DNA of 64,000 bases. Origin: Sva-07 sp963774765. GTDB lineage: Bacteria; Actinomycetota; Acidimicrobiia; Acidimicrobiales; Ilumatobacteraceae. Shown in pieces: positions 1-9,268 of this stretch. Numbering within the stretch: position 1 is the stretch's first letter; each line of letters starts with the position of its first letter. Under the pieces are notes generated by a model. The model was not told the DNA's origin and did not search any database. It worked only from the letters and a program-made list of their open reading frames with translations. The position numbers and the translations under genes are program-made. The stretch is from contig CAVZGP010000009.1 of NCBI GenBank assembly GCA_963774765.1, forward strand, positions 744,001 through 808,000, written 5' to 3'.

Positions 1-63
1 TGGAGGGAGTCGGTACCTCGGACGCTACCGCAGTGCTGCCTCCTCCGTTCGCAACCACCCGCT
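1..63. other. window edge, no gene seen
   Basis: The first bases precede the first palindromic repeat pair. I see no open frame that resembles a known protein and no RNA gene. The stretch may be the tail of a feature that starts outside the window. Confidence 0.4.
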
Positions 64-157
64 GCGATGAGCGAAACCGCCGGTCACCTCGCTCATCGCA
101 ACCCGAGAAGGTGGTCTACCGATGAGCGAAACCGCCGGTCGCCTCGCTCATCGCAAC
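64..157. repeat. paired palindromic repeat, locus 1
   Basis: Two near-identical copies at 66-102 and 121-157, 55 bp apart. Each opens with GATGAGCGAA and closes with TCGCTCATCGCAAC, so the ends can pair as a hairpin around a CCGCCGG-type centre. The two copies differ by one base in the centre (ACC versus GCC). The pair lies downstream of the desaturase gene stop at 193. Related pairs occur at four other loci in the window. Confidence 0.9.
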
Positions 158-192
158 CCGAGTAGATGGCCCAACGATTGCGGGATGAGGCG

Positions 193-1180
193 TCAGCGGG
201 GCGGGGCAGAGGAGGCGGCGCGCCAGAAGGCGCGGTAGCTCGGGTACTCGATGGCCTCGGTGACCCAACCGGATCGCACCAGTTCGGCGTGGAGTCGTGG
301 CAGGTTGCGCCACGACACGCCCATGTCGACGTGGTGAGCGAGGTGCCAGCCCGTGTTGTACGGCACCATCCAGTACCGGGCGAGCCACGATTGGTGGATC
401 ACGTGCGTCGTCAGACGCCGATCCCTCGACCGGACCATCCCACCGTGTTCGGCGATCGCACGCAGCCGGTTCGACACCTTCCACAGCGTCGACCACGACA
501 GGATCCACACCACATACGCGAGCGGACGCATGAACACGATCGACGCGCCGAGCATGACGACATGCACCGCAAGGATGTACCGGGCCTCGGCTTGGCCCCT
601 CCGGAGCGAGAAGAAGAGTCCGCGGAAGTTCTTGTACGCGCTGTTGCCCGTTGCATCGCGGCGCAATTTGCGATGCCACGAGTCGCGCTCGAATCGGGTA
701 CCCCGCGTACAGCCCGAGGTCCGGCTCGTCGGGACCCATCTCGTCACGATGGTGGGCGAAGTGCACCCGCCGGTACGCCAGCATCGCCTGATACGTGGGA
801 TACGCCAGAAGCCATCGCCCGACCCCATCGTTCATCCGACGACTGGTGAACAGGAGTCGGTGCGCGGCCTCGTGGGCGAGGATGTTCAGACACACGTGCC
901 CTCGCGCCATCAGCACGAACGCGAGCAGGTAGGACCACCACGTGTTGATCCACGCCGCAGCGATCACCACCCCGAACGACTGCGCCAGTGCACCGACAAC
1001 GGTGATCGCATTCCGGGCGTTCGAGAAATGTCGGAGCTCACCTCGCAGCGGTGGCTTCGGCTTGGCGCGCTCGTTGAGGCGATCGGTCGGCAGCACATCG
1101 GCGAGCACCGATGGATCGGGCACCATCGAACCCGGCACGAGCGGCACGACGCGCTCCGGGGATTCCAGGATCGAGGTCAT
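193..1180 (-). CDS. membrane fatty acid desaturase family protein, +1 frameshift
   Basis: Integral-membrane di-iron desaturase/hydroxylase. The three histidine boxes are visible: HEAAHR and HFAHH in the N-terminal frame, HLAHH in the C-terminal frame, with hydrophobic segments between them. Translation from the ATG at 1180 is good until about 700, where homology continues in the next frame (…LYAGYPI then ERDSWHRKL…). One extra base at about 684-694 (TTCGAGCGCG on the coding strand) explains it; the corrected protein is about 328 residues. It is divergent from the PaaX-like regulator across an inverted repeat, which suggests control by that regulator. Either a decayed gene or a sequencing indel; four other genes here show the same defect, so I favour an indel. 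Confidence 0.8.
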
Positions 1181-1188
1181 GACCGCAT

Positions 1189-1228
1189 GTTACACTCAAC
1201 GTTCGTGGCGAACGACGAACGTGTCAAC
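1189..1228. promoter_or_regulatory. candidate operator between desaturase and PaaX-like gene
   Basis: The divergent intergenic region holds the inverted repeat ACGTTCGT (1199-1206) / ACGAACGT (1215-1222), framed by GTTACAC (1189-1195) and GTGTCAAC (1221-1228). Such a symmetric site between a regulator and its divergent neighbour is typical of an autoregulatory operator. Which protein binds is inference. Confidence 0.5.
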
Positions 1229-1246
1229 ACGGGAACCGACCACGCG

Positions 1247-2017
1247 ATGCTCGAACCACTGAACGCACGCTCGATCGTGCTCTCGGTACTCCTCGGATCG
1301 CATCCGCCACAAATGCCTGTGGGGCGCATCCTCGAGTTCACCACGCTGTTCGATCTCCCCGACGGAACTGTTCGCACCGCACTCTCACGCATGGTCGCTG
1401 CGCGCGACCTCGTCAACGATGACGGCGTGTACCGACTCACCCACCGCCTCGTGGAGCGTCAGGCACAGCAGGATGAGGGGCGCCACGATCCCCCGACCGA
1501 GTGGGACGGCGCCTGGTGGACAGCAGCGGTACTGTCGAACCGCCGCACCGTGGCCGAACGTCGCGAGTTCCGTGCCCGTGCCACCGGTACACGCCTGGGC
1601 GAACTCCGCCCGGACCTCTGGATGCGCCCGGCGAACATCACGATCGCCACCGATCTCGCCGGTGCTCTGATCACCCGGGGATCGTTGGTGACCGGCGACG
1701 GACGCGAACTCGTCGCCAGACTGTGGGATCTCGACGAACTTCGGTGCACATCCGACACGCACGTCCGGGCGCTCGACCACGCCACCGACCGCTTGAAGCG
1801 GGGCGGCGACGATGCACTCGCCGATGCCTTCACGACACTCGCTGGCGCGCAGCAATTCCTCCGGGTCGAACCTCAACTCCCCGCCGAACTCGCGCCCGGC
1901 ACAGCAGCGACCAAAGTGCGGTCCCGCTATGCCGAGGTGCTCGCTGAGTTCCGATCGCAGCTCGTCACGTTCTTCGCGCGCAGCACGCCCGAGCGGGTCA
2001 GTACAACCGCGAGGTGA
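1247..2017 (+). CDS. PaaX-like transcriptional regulator
   Basis: 256-residue DNA-binding protein. The N-terminal winged-helix part (about residues 1-75) includes ARSIVLSVLLG and a segment with LPDGTVRTALSRM, which is the recognition-helix pattern of the PaaX family; the remainder fits the PaaX central and C-terminal domains. PaaX proteins usually repress catabolic or lipid genes and sense acyl-CoA-type ligands. Divergent from the desaturase. I chose the ATG at 1247 because the in-frame GTG at 1205 lies inside the candidate operator. The 3' end overlaps the convergent thioredoxin gene by 20 bp. Confidence 0.75.
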   Translation: MLEPLNARSIVLSVLLGSHPPQMPVGRILEFTTLFDLPDGTVRTALSRMVAARDLVNDDGVYRLTHRLVERQAQQDEGRHDPPTEWDGAWWTAAVLSNRRTVAERREFRARATGTRLGELRPDLWMRPANITIATDLAGALITRGSLVTGDGRELVARLWDLDELRCTSDTHVRALDHATDRLKRGGDDALADAFTTLAGAQQFLRVEPQLPAELAPGTAATKVRSRYAEVLAEFRSQLVTFFARSTPERVSTTAR

Positions 2018-2705
2018 GCTGGCGGCGGTGCTCGGCCGTGCGTGGGTCGTCCGGACCCATCAGCTCGAGCAGGTCGACGTACTTCTGACGGGCCTCGTCG
2101 TCGGTCTTCACCTGGTCGAGCAGCGCGGTCAACTGGGCGTCGTAGTCGTCGTCCGGGGCCTCGCCGACCCGTGCGAGCGCCGCGACGTGGCGCGTGCGAT
2201 CCGACTCGGGGATCCGCCCGAGCAACGCCAGCGCCTCGTCGTTGTTGCCGTCGGCGATCAGCAGTTCGGAGAGCGCGACGATGGCGTCTTCGTTCGCCGG
2301 CTCCATCGACAGCGCGAGACGCAGACTGGCCTCGTCGCCGGCCTCGATCAGCTCTTTGACCGCCACCTCCTCGTCCGTCGGTTGCAGCGAGTCGACGAAA
2401 CGCTGCACCTCGTGTTCGGGATAGGCGCCGACGAAGCCGTCGACGACGGCGCCGGCCTTGAGCGCATAGACGGCGGGGATCGACTGCGCCTGGAACGCCT
2501 GCGCGATGCCGGGGTTCTCGTCGACGTTCACCTTGGCGAGCACGACCTTGCCGTCAGTGGCGTCGATCACCTTCTCGATGATCGGGCCGAGGGTCTTGCA
2601 CGGTCCGCACCACGGCGCCCAGAGGTCGACGACGACGGCCACCTCCTGGGACTTGTCGATGACTTCGGTCTGGAACGTGGCGTCGGTGACGTCGATGGCT
2701 GCCAT
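1998..2705 (-). CDS. thioredoxin domain protein with TPR-like tail (YbbN/CnoX type)
   Basis: 235 residues. Residues 1-110 form a thioredoxin fold with the active-site motif WCGPC (WAPWCGPCKTLGP) and the cis-proline region QSIPAVYALKAG. Residues 115-235 are helical and resemble the TPR-like repeats of the co-chaperone YbbN/CnoX, with an LLDQVKTDDEARQKYVDLLE-type segment near the end. Unlike E. coli CnoX it keeps both catalytic cysteines. Likely a cytoplasmic redox chaperone. It is convergent with and slightly overlaps the PaaX-like gene. Confidence 0.85.
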   Translation of the reverse strand: MAAIDVTDATFQTEVIDKSQEVAVVVDLWAPWCGPCKTLGPIIEKVIDATDGKVVLAKVNVDENPGIAQAFQAQSIPAVYALKAGAVVDGFVGAYPEHEVQRFVDSLQPTDEEVAVKELIEAGDEASLRLALSMEPANEDAIVALSELLIADGNNDEALALLGRIPESDRTRHVAALARVGEAPDDDYDAQLTALLDQVKTDDEARQKYVDLLELMGPDDPRTAEHRRQLTSRLY

Positions 2706-2793
2706 GACCTCAACGCTACCGCCAGCCCATGATGGCGACCGGGAGCGGTGGCCTGGCTACCCTCGGAACGCACATGACTGGACGCGCGAGCAC

Positions 2794-3828
2794 ATGAACG
2801 AGATTCCCGGAATCGACGTCGGCCCCGTCACGACGTGGCTCGAATCGAACGTCGACGGGGCGACCGGTCCATTCCGGTTCGACGTGATCGCTGGCGGCCA
2901 TTCGAACCTCACGTTCCGCGTCGTCGGCGCGAGCGGGCCACAGCTCGTGCTTCGTCGACCGCCGCTCGGCCATGTGCTCGCGAGCGCTCACGACATGGGC
3001 CGAGAGCACCGAATCCTGTCCGCGCTGCAGGACACCGCCGTCCCGGTACCACCAGTCGAGGGATTCTGCGACGACCTCGCGGTCAACGGCGCGCCGTTCT
3101 ACGTGATGCGCTTCGTCGACGGCCACGTGTTGCGCGACCGTGAAACGGCCGAGCGCACGTTGTCCGAAGCTGCCCGATCGAACGCCAGTCGCTCGATCGT
3201 CGACACGATGGCCGCCATCCACGCCGTCGACCTCGATGCCGTCGGCCTCGACCAACTCGGTCGCCACGAGGGCTACATCGAGCGCCAACTCAAGCGCTGG
3301 TACGGACAGTGGAACCAGGGCAAGACCCGGGAGTTGGGTGCGGTCGACCGTGTCTACGAGGGCCTGTTCTCGCGCATCCCCGAGCAGGGACCTGCCGCCC
3401 TGGTCCACGGCGACTATCGCCTCGACAACTCAATGGTCGACGACGAGGGCAACGTCATCGCCGTGCTCGACTGGGAGATCTGCACGCTCGGCGACCCGCT
3501 CGCCGATGTCGGGCTCCTGCAGGTGTACTGGAACGGACCGAGCGACGATGCCGGAGCGTGGAGCGGTACCTCGACGTCGGCGCCAGGGTTCTGGGATCGC
3601 CGCCAGCTCGCCGACCGCTACGCCGAGGTGTCCGGACGCGACATCTCGCAGCTCGACTTCTACATCGCCTTCGCGTTCTGGAAACTCGCCTGCATCATCG
3701 AGGGTGTCTACTCGCGGTATCTGGGCGGAGCGCTCGGTGATCGCCCGCCGGAAGAACTGGCCCCCTTCAAGTCCCAGGTCGAACAAGCTGCCGCCTCCGC
3801 CGAGAAGTATCTGGACGCGCTCACGTGA
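2794..3828 (+). CDS. phosphotransferase family protein (APH/ACAD10-like)
   Basis: 344-residue aminoglycoside-phosphotransferase fold. The Brenner motif is HGDYRLDN (catalytic Asp) and the metal-binding site is VLDWEICTLGDP; the N-terminal GGHSNLTFRV is the nucleotide-binding loop. This subfamily is common in actinobacteria next to acyl-CoA enzymes and acts on small hydroxylated substrates; the substrate here is unknown. The ATG at 2794 is chosen because the family begins with such an N-terminus. The stop overlaps the GTG of the next gene (GTGA), so the two are probably co-translated. Confidence 0.8.
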   Translation: MNEIPGIDVGPVTTWLESNVDGATGPFRFDVIAGGHSNLTFRVVGASGPQLVLRRPPLGHVLASAHDMGREHRILSALQDTAVPVPPVEGFCDDLAVNGAPFYVMRFVDGHVLRDRETAERTLSEAARSNASRSIVDTMAAIHAVDLDAVGLDQLGRHEGYIERQLKRWYGQWNQGKTRELGAVDRVYEGLFSRIPEQGPAALVHGDYRLDNSMVDDEGNVIAVLDWEICTLGDPLADVGLLQVYWNGPSDDAGAWSGTSTSAPGFWDRRQLADRYAEVSGRDISQLDFYIAFAFWKLACIIEGVYSRYLGGALGDRPPEELAPFKSQVEQAAASAEKYLDALT

Positions 3829-4709
3829 TCGATCCCACCGGCGCGTTCGAGTGGCTGGTCGACGAGCCGATGCTCCACGAACCCGTCCTCGTCGTGATGC
3901 TCACTGGGTGGATCGATGCCGCAGGTGCCGCAGCAGCAGCCGCCGACACGCTCTCGAAGGAGTGCGAGACCAGTCCGATCCTGCGTTTCGACGACGACAC
4001 GTTCATCGACTTCCGCGCCCGTCGTCCGGTGATGGAACTGCGAGACGGCATCAACACCGATCTGGTGTGGTCGACAATCGAGTTGCGTGCCGGTCGTTCG
4101 ACGTCCGGTCGTGACGTGCTGGTGCTCAGCGGGCCCGAGCCCGACATGGCGTGGCACCGCTTCGCCCGGGCGATCAGCGACATCTCGGTTGAACTCGGCG
4201 TCACGAAGATGGTGGCGTTCGGCGCGTACCCCTTCGCCGCGCCGCACACCCGCACTCCACGGTTGTCGTGTTCGTCGCCGTCGACCGACGTGCTCGCCAA
4301 CGTCACGTTCGCCCGCAGCTCGGTCGACGTGCCCGCCGGCATGGCCGCTGCACTCGAACACGCACTCCACGCACGGCGCATCCCGACGCTCGGCATCTGG
4401 GTGCAGGTGCCGCACTACGTCGTCGCCATGCCGTATCCAGCGGCATCGGTTGCCCTGCTCGACGGGCTGACCGAGGTGACCGGCATCGAGGTTGCTGCCG
4501 CCGACCTGCGCGCTGAGGTTGGCCGACAACGCGATCGCATCGACGCGTCGATCGACGGCAACACGGAGCATCTCGGCATGCTGCGCCAACTCGAGGAGCT
4601 GTACGACGCCTCGATCGACGGCGAGGTCACCCAAGGGCCGGCGATGGAGCTGCGTTCCGGCGACGAACTGGCCGACGAGATCCAAGCCTTCCTGCGCGAC
4701 CAGGACTGA
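3825..4709 (+). CDS. PAC2 family protein
   Basis: 294 residues, matching the actinobacterial PAC2 (proteasome assembly chaperone 2-like) family: an N-terminal LTGWIDAAGAAAAAADTL segment, a central MVAFGAYPFAAPHTR motif and an FARSSVDVPAGM segment. The C-terminal 60 residues are helical with an acidic end. Bacterial PAC2 proteins have no settled function. Start is GTG, overlapping the preceding stop by four bases. Confidence 0.85.
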   Translation: MIDPTGAFEWLVDEPMLHEPVLVVMLTGWIDAAGAAAAAADTLSKECETSPILRFDDDTFIDFRARRPVMELRDGINTDLVWSTIELRAGRSTSGRDVLVLSGPEPDMAWHRFARAISDISVELGVTKMVAFGAYPFAAPHTRTPRLSCSSPSTDVLANVTFARSSVDVPAGMAAALEHALHARRIPTLGIWVQVPHYVVAMPYPAASVALLDGLTEVTGIEVAAADLRAEVGRQRDRIDASIDGNTEHLGMLRQLEELYDASIDGEVTQGPAMELRSGDELADEIQAFLRDQD

Positions 4710-4743
4710 CCAACGGGCCGTCGTGCAGTCGTCGACCGCCGCG

Positions 4744-5346
4744 ATGTGGGCCAAGCAGGATCACCACCGAGGTGACCGCTGGCGGCTGTTCGCTGCCGTC
4801 GAATCGGCCATCGAGGCCACGACCGTCCTGTACCCAGGCAGTTACGTCGACATCGCGCCGTCCTTCGTCTTCGACTCGGTCACCTACGTCGACGTCGACA
4901 AGCGAACCCCACGATTCTTCGGCGACGTCGACGGGCTCGCCGAGATCATCGCGGGCCACGGCGGCCCCGGTGATGCTGAGGTCCAATTCGTGCACGCGGA
5001 CTACACAACCGAACTCGACCTGCCCGACGATCATTTCGATCTGCTGATCTCGCTGTACGCCGGATTCGTGTCCGAACACTGCACCCGACATCTGCGTGTC
5101 GGCGGATCATTGCTCGTCAATCCGAGCCATGGCGACGCCGCGCTCGCCTCGATCGACGACCGGTACGACCTCGCCGCGGTGGTGCTCTCCAGCGACGGCG
5201 CCTACGAGGTCGACAGCCACGACCTCGACACCCATCTCGTCCCGAAAAAGCCACAAGAGGTGACCGTCGAAGCGCTTCATCGAACGCAGCGCTCGGTCGC
5301 CTACACGAAATCGGCCTTCGCGTATCTCTTCACCCGCGTTCGCTGA
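4744..5346 (+). CDS. class I methyltransferase-like protein
   Basis: About 200 residues. It has a loose Rossmann methyltransferase pattern: VLYPGSYVDI, then SVTYVDVDKR (acidic end of strand 2), then FDLLISLYAGF and LRVGGSLLVNPSHGD, which matches the post-motif strand 'L+pGG.ll'. The classic GxGxG loop is replaced by YPGSY, so SAM binding is uncertain. ATG at 4744 chosen; an in-frame GTG at 4723 is possible. Follows the PAC2 gene in the same direction. Specific substrate not recognisable. Confidence 0.6.
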   Translation: MWAKQDHHRGDRWRLFAAVESAIEATTVLYPGSYVDIAPSFVFDSVTYVDVDKRTPRFFGDVDGLAEIIAGHGGPGDAEVQFVHADYTTELDLPDDHFDLLISLYAGFVSEHCTRHLRVGGSLLVNPSHGDAALASIDDRYDLAAVVLSSDGAYEVDSHDLDTHLVPKKPQEVTVEALHRTQRSVAYTKSAFAYLFTRVR

Positions 5347-5381
5347 ATGGCCACGACCTCCGAGCGTCTACGGTCAACGCC

Positions 5382-6402
5382 ATGAAGGTCGACGGCAACA
5401 TCGGATCTGATCTGCACAGCGCGGCGACGAACGCGCAGGAGGTCGAGGCGGCCGGATACTCGGGTGCGTGGACGGCGGAGACGTCGCACGACCCGTTCCT
5501 CCCGCTGCTGCTGGCCGCCGAGCACACCGAGCGCCTGGAGATCGGCACGTCGATCGCCGTCGCGTTCGCTCGAAGCCCGATGACGCTGGCCAACACGGCG
5601 TGGGACCTGCAGGCGTACTCGCAGGGCCGCTTCATCCTCGGCCTCGGCAGCCAGATCAAGCCGCACATCACCAAGCGGTTCTCGATGGAGTGGAGCCATC
5701 CAGCGGCACGCATGCGCGAGTTCGTCCTCGCGATGCGGGCGATCTGGAACACGTGGCTCACCGGCGAGAAGCTCGAGTTCCGTGGCGACTTCTACACCCA
5801 CACGCTGATGACCCCGTTCTTCACCCCGCCCGCGTCCGACCTCGACGGATTCGGGCCACCGAAAGTGTTCCTCGCCGGCGTCGGCGAGCTGATGACCGAG
5901 GTCGCCGGTGAGGTCTGCGACGGCTTCTTGTGTCACGGCTTCACCACCGAGAAGTACCTGCGTGAGGTCACGATCCCGGCACTCGAACGGGGTCGGGCGA
6001 AGGCCGGCAAGACGATGGAGGGCTTCGAGATCGTCGGCCCGTCGTTCGTCGTCACCGGGCAGCGACGACGAGGAGCTCGAAGCTGCGGCGACCGCCACCC
6101 GCCAGCAGATTGCGTTCTACGGCTCGACGCCCGCCTACCGCAACGTGCTCGAGATCCACGGCTGGGGCGGACTGCAGGACGAGCTCAACACCCTGTCGAA
6201 GCAGGGCGAGTGGGCGAAGATGGGCACGCTGATCGACGACGAGATCCTCAACACGTTCGCCGTCGTCGGCGCGCCCGAGGACATCGCCCCCGAGTTGGCG
6301 CAGCGTTACGGCGACATCATCCAGCGCATCAGCTTCTACGCCCCCTACGCCAGCGACCCCGACCGGTGGGCCGCGGTGATGGCCGCCCTCCAAGCCGCCT
6401 GA
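5382..6402 (+). CDS. LLM-class F420-dependent oxidoreductase, +1 frameshift
   Basis: Luciferase-like flavin/F420 TIM barrel of about 339 residues after correction. The N-terminal part has GYSGAWTAETSHDPF, LEIGTSIAVAFARSP and FILGLGSQIKPHI. The frame breaks at about 6057-6060 (ACCGGGCAGC): removing one G restores VVTGSDDEELEAAATATR and the C-terminal half ending in AALQAA. A single-base indel in a GGG run is the simplest explanation. Such enzymes use F420H2 to reduce or oxidise small organic substrates in actinobacteria. A 35-bp palindrome starts one base after the stop. Confidence 0.8.
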
Positions 6403-6437
6403 ACGTAACGTTTGGTGTCTGACACCAAACGTTACGT
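6403..6437. terminator. perfect 35-bp palindrome, probable bidirectional terminator
   Basis: ACGTAACGTTTGGTGTC, one central T, then the exact reverse complement. It lies between the stop of the F420 oxidoreductase (6402) and the stop of the convergent metal permease (6444). The same palindrome, with a central A, occurs at 20293-20327, also between convergent genes. Without a T-tract a Rho-independent role is inferred from position only; it may equally be a REP-type mobile palindrome. Confidence 0.7.
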
Positions 6438-6443
6438 GTGGTG

Positions 6444-7292
6444 TCAGTGGGCGTGGGTGACGGTGGCGGCGCGGTGGCGAAAGCGGCCGCCGAACATGTA
6501 CGCCACGATGAAGAAGCACGCCGAGGTCAGCACGATCGTGGGGCCCGAGGCCACATCGAGGTGGTAGCTGGCGTTCATCCCGACGAAACCGCTGACGGCA
6601 CCGATCACGGCGGACAGCGCCAGCATCTTGCCGAAGCTGTCGGTGAGCATGCGCGCCACCACCGCCGGCACCACCAACGTCGCCGCGATCAGGGTGACAC
6701 CCATCACGTTCATCGTCGCCAACACCGTCGCCGACAGCACGATCATCAACAACGCGTCGATCCATGCGGTACGCACGCCCGTCGCAGCTGCCACCTGCGA
6801 GTCGAACGTGGTGAACAGCAGTTGGCGGTAGAAGAAGAACACGATCGCCGCAGTCACCAGCGCGACGCCGACGATCAACCAGACATCGGAGGTGGTGACT
6901 CCGAGCACGTTGCCGAACAACAACGCGTCGGCGTTGCGACCCGGTGATCCGTACAGCTGTACCAAGGCGAGCCCGAGCGCGAACGATGCCGTCGTCACCA
7001 CCCCGATCGCGGCGTCGGATCCGATCGGCCGCCGCCGCACGATTCCGCCGACCGCGAGCGCGGTGACCACGCCCCAGATCCCGGCGCCGAGGAAGAGGTT
7101 GATGCCCGCCAGCCCGGCAACGGCGTAGCCACCGAAGATCGAGTGCGACAGACCATGGCCGATGTAGCTCATGTTGCGCAGTACGACGTAGCACCCGACG
7201 ACGCCACACAGGGCACCTGCGATCGTGGCGACGTAGATGCCGTTGCGGAAGAACTCGAACTCGAACGGCCGCGTCAGTTCGTCCCAACTCAT
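6444..7292 (-). CDS. znuB: Zn/Mn ABC transporter permease (ZnuB-like)
   Basis: 282-residue polytopic membrane protein of the ABC-3 family, with the expected FRNGIYVATIAGALCG start, GHGLSHSIFGGYAVAG motif and eight or so hydrophobic segments. It forms the membrane channel of a divalent-metal importer with the ATPase and binding protein immediately upstream. ATG at 7292 overlaps the ATPase stop (ATGA), so translation is coupled. The C-terminus ends in HRAATVTHAH, a short His-containing tail. Confidence 0.85.
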   Translation of the reverse strand: MSWDELTRPFEFEFFRNGIYVATIAGALCGVVGCYVVLRNMSYIGHGLSHSIFGGYAVAGLAGINLFLGAGIWGVVTALAVGGIVRRRPIGSDAAIGVVTTASFALGLALVQLYGSPGRNADALLFGNVLGVTTSDVWLIVGVALVTAAIVFFFYRQLLFTTFDSQVAAATGVRTAWIDALLMIVLSATVLATMNVMGVTLIAATLVVPAVVARMLTDSFGKMLALSAVIGAVSGFVGMNASYHLDVASGPTIVLTSACFFIVAYMFGGRFRHRAATVTHAH

Positions 7293-8110
7293 GCCGAGGC
7301 GTCTCCCCCAGCACCTGCGGATCGTCGCAACGGCATGACGTTGCCGTTGATCGGCGCATCGACCACCACCCGCATCCCGCCGTGTTCGAGCACCTCCATC
7401 GGCGAGCCGTAGGTTCGTTCGAGCACGTCGGGCACCAGCACCTGGTCGGGACGCCCGGCGCCGATCACCGAACGATTGAGGCACACCACCGTCGGCAGGT
7501 GCGCGGCGATGCCGTTGAGGTCGTGTGTGGTCAACACGATCGTGAGTCCGTCCTGGTTCAAGTCGTCGAGGAGGTGCAACACGTCGTGCCGCGTGCGCAC
7601 ATCGAGGCCGGACGTCGGCTCGTCGAGGAAGATCACCTGTGCGCTGGTGAACAGGGCCCGAGCGAGAAACACCCGCTGCTGCTGGCCGCCGGACAACTCG
7701 CGGATGTGGCGTCCACCGAGGCCGTGCATCCCGAGGCGATCCAGCACGTCGGCGATCTCGATGCGCTCGGCGCGCGACATCCACGGCATCCGCAGGCCGC
7801 GCGCCCTCGCCATACCGACGCACTCGGCGACGGTGACGGGGAAGTTCCAATCGATCGTCTCGACCTGCGGGACCAGACCGACCGCGAGGCCCGGCGCCCG
7901 CCGAACGCTGCCCTTCACGGGGGCAACCGTGCCGAGCATCGCCTTGAGCAAGGTGGACTTGCCCGACCCCGACGGCCCGACGATGCCGACGAGGTCTCCC
8001 TCCTCGATCGTGAGATCGATGTCGATCAGCACAGGTGCGCCGCCGCCGTAGTTGACCGTGAGGTCGTCGACGACGATCAGGCCGCCAGGGATCTCCGGCT
8101 CGCACCTCAC
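7289..8110 (-). CDS. znuC: Zn/Mn ABC transporter ATP-binding protein (ZnuC-like)
   Basis: 273 residues with Walker A GPSGSGKST, a Q-loop in GLVPQVETIDW, the signature LSGGQQQR, Walker B VIFLDEPTSGLD and H-loop TTHDLN. Energises metal import with the neighbouring permease. A GTG at 8110 gives a start eight bases after the binding-protein stop; a longer reading frame from 8185 would overlap that gene by about 70 bp and has no family support. The C-terminal 40 residues extend beyond the usual domain. Confidence 0.85.
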   Translation of the reverse strand: MRCEPEIPGGLIVVDDLTVNYGGGAPVLIDIDLTIEEGDLVGIVGPSGSGKSTLLKAMLGTVAPVKGSVRRAPGLAVGLVPQVETIDWNFPVTVAECVGMARARGLRMPWMSRAERIEIADVLDRLGMHGLGGRHIRELSGGQQQRVFLARALFTSAQVIFLDEPTSGLDVRTRHDVLHLLDDLNQDGLTIVLTTHDLNGIAAHLPTVVCLNRSVIGAGRPDQVLVPDVLERTYGSPMEVLEHGGMRVVVDAPINGNVMPLRRSAGAGGDASA

Positions 8111-8117
8111 GGGTACG

Positions 8118-9140
8118 TCACTGGGGGTACTCCGCGTTGTCGCGGGCCACGTTGCGCACAGCGAAGTTGCGCAACGCGCTGGCATCGCCGCCGAGCGCTT
8201 CGGTCATCGTGATGAAGTTGAACTTCATCAGCCCCAGCCACGAATGGTCGGGATCGCCAGGTTCGTCGGGGAGGTCGTCGTCACGGAGGTCGTCGACGTA
8301 GACCGCGCCCGTCTCCTGGGCGATCTGTTCGAGGATCGGCGACGGGAACACCTCCGACCCGAAGATTGCCGGCACGTCCTCGGCCTCGATCTGATCGATG
8401 AGGTCGACGACGTCGGCCGGAGTCGGGTCGCCGAAGTCGGCCGGTTGCACGGCTCCGATCACGTTCCAGCCGTAGGTGTCAGCGAAGTACGCGTACGCGT
8501 CGTGGTAGGTGACCAGCTTGCGCTGGTCCTCGGGAATGGTGTCGAAGGCCTCGCGGGTCGCCGCGTCGAACTCGTCGACGAGGACGAGGAACTGGGCATG
8601 GTTGGCGTTCAGCTGGTCGGTGCACTCGGGCACCTCGGCCACCATCGTGTCGCGGATGATGTCGGCGTACACCTTGACCAGCGTGGGGTCCGTCCACAGG
8701 TGCGGGTTCGGTTTGCCACCGTCCTCGGGGAACGAGAAGTCGTACTTGTACTGGTCGGGCGTGATCGTGAGGTCACCGAGTTCCACGATCCGCACGCCGT
8801 CGGCGGCGTTCGCTTCGGCGAGCGCCTTGGTCGGCTCTTCCAGTTGGAGCCCGTTGATGAAGACGACGTCTGCGGTCGTCATCAGTTCGGCGGCCGATGG
8901 CGGCGGTTCGAACGTGTGCGAGTTCGTTCCCTCCGGCACGACGCCGACGATCTCAGCGCAGTCACCGATCACGTTGGCCGCGATCGAGGTGATCGGCGCC
9001 ACGGTCGTCACCACCTGGAATTCGGATGCGGTTTCCCCCGAAGCGTCGGATCCGGAGCCGTCGCTCCCACATGCGACGGTGATGAGAAGGAGACCGCTGG
9101 AGCATGCAACGAGGCCACGCACCGTAGATCTTGAAGACAC
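8118..9140 (-). CDS. znuA: metal ABC transporter substrate-binding lipoprotein (ZnuA-like)
   Basis: 340-residue lipoprotein; the signal ends in a lipobox at ITVAC followed by an acidic linker. Metal ligands of the cluster A-I family are visible: His in GTNSHTFEP, His in NPHLWTDP, His in TYHDAYAYF and an acidic residue in IFGSEVFPSP. The Zn-specific His-rich loop is absent, replaced by an acidic insert, so Zn versus Mn cannot be decided. First gene of the importer operon; an inverted repeat lies just upstream. Confidence 0.85.
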   Translation of the reverse strand: MSSRSTVRGLVACSSGLLLITVACGSDGSGSDASGETASEFQVVTTVAPITSIAANVIGDCAEIVGVVPEGTNSHTFEPPPSAAELMTTADVVFINGLQLEEPTKALAEANAADGVRIVELGDLTITPDQYKYDFSFPEDGGKPNPHLWTDPTLVKVYADIIRDTMVAEVPECTDQLNANHAQFLVLVDEFDAATREAFDTIPEDQRKLVTYHDAYAYFADTYGWNVIGAVQPADFGDPTPADVVDLIDQIEAEDVPAIFGSEVFPSPILEQIAQETGAVYVDDLRDDDLPDEPGDPDHSWLGLMKFNFITMTEALGGDASALRNFAVRNVARDNAEYPQ

Positions 9141-9154
9141 GACTGGGACTCTAG

Positions 9155-9171
9155 TTGCGAGCTGATCGCAA
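9155..9171. promoter_or_regulatory. inverted repeat in divergent promoter region
   Basis: TTGCGA (9155-9160), five bases, TCGCAA (9166-9171), placed 14 bp upstream of the znuA start and about 100 bp upstream of the divergent oxidoreductase operon. It could be an operator for metal-responsive control of the importer. It does not resemble the AT-rich Zur box known from Streptomyces, so the regulator is unknown. Confidence 0.4.
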
Positions 9172-9268
9172 GTACAGCCGTCGGTGTAGTCGTGCTCGAA
9201 GTTGGCCGTGGCCAGGTATTTCGAGCACTGTCAGGCACACATCCGAGTCGCTGAGTAGGGTCGCCCGG

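Noticed and set aside
64..157. Repeat pairs considered as a CRISPR array
   Set aside because: Only two units per locus, spacers of about 18-23 bp that are themselves duplicated, and no cas genes.
1998..2017. 20-bp convergent overlap of the PaaX-like and thioredoxin genes
   Set aside because: Such small tail overlaps are common in compact actinobacterial genomes and need no special explanation.
9155..9171. Zur box upstream of znuA
   Set aside because: The inverted repeat is GC-rich and does not resemble the known AT-rich actinobacterial Zur site, so it is only listed as a generic inverted repeat.
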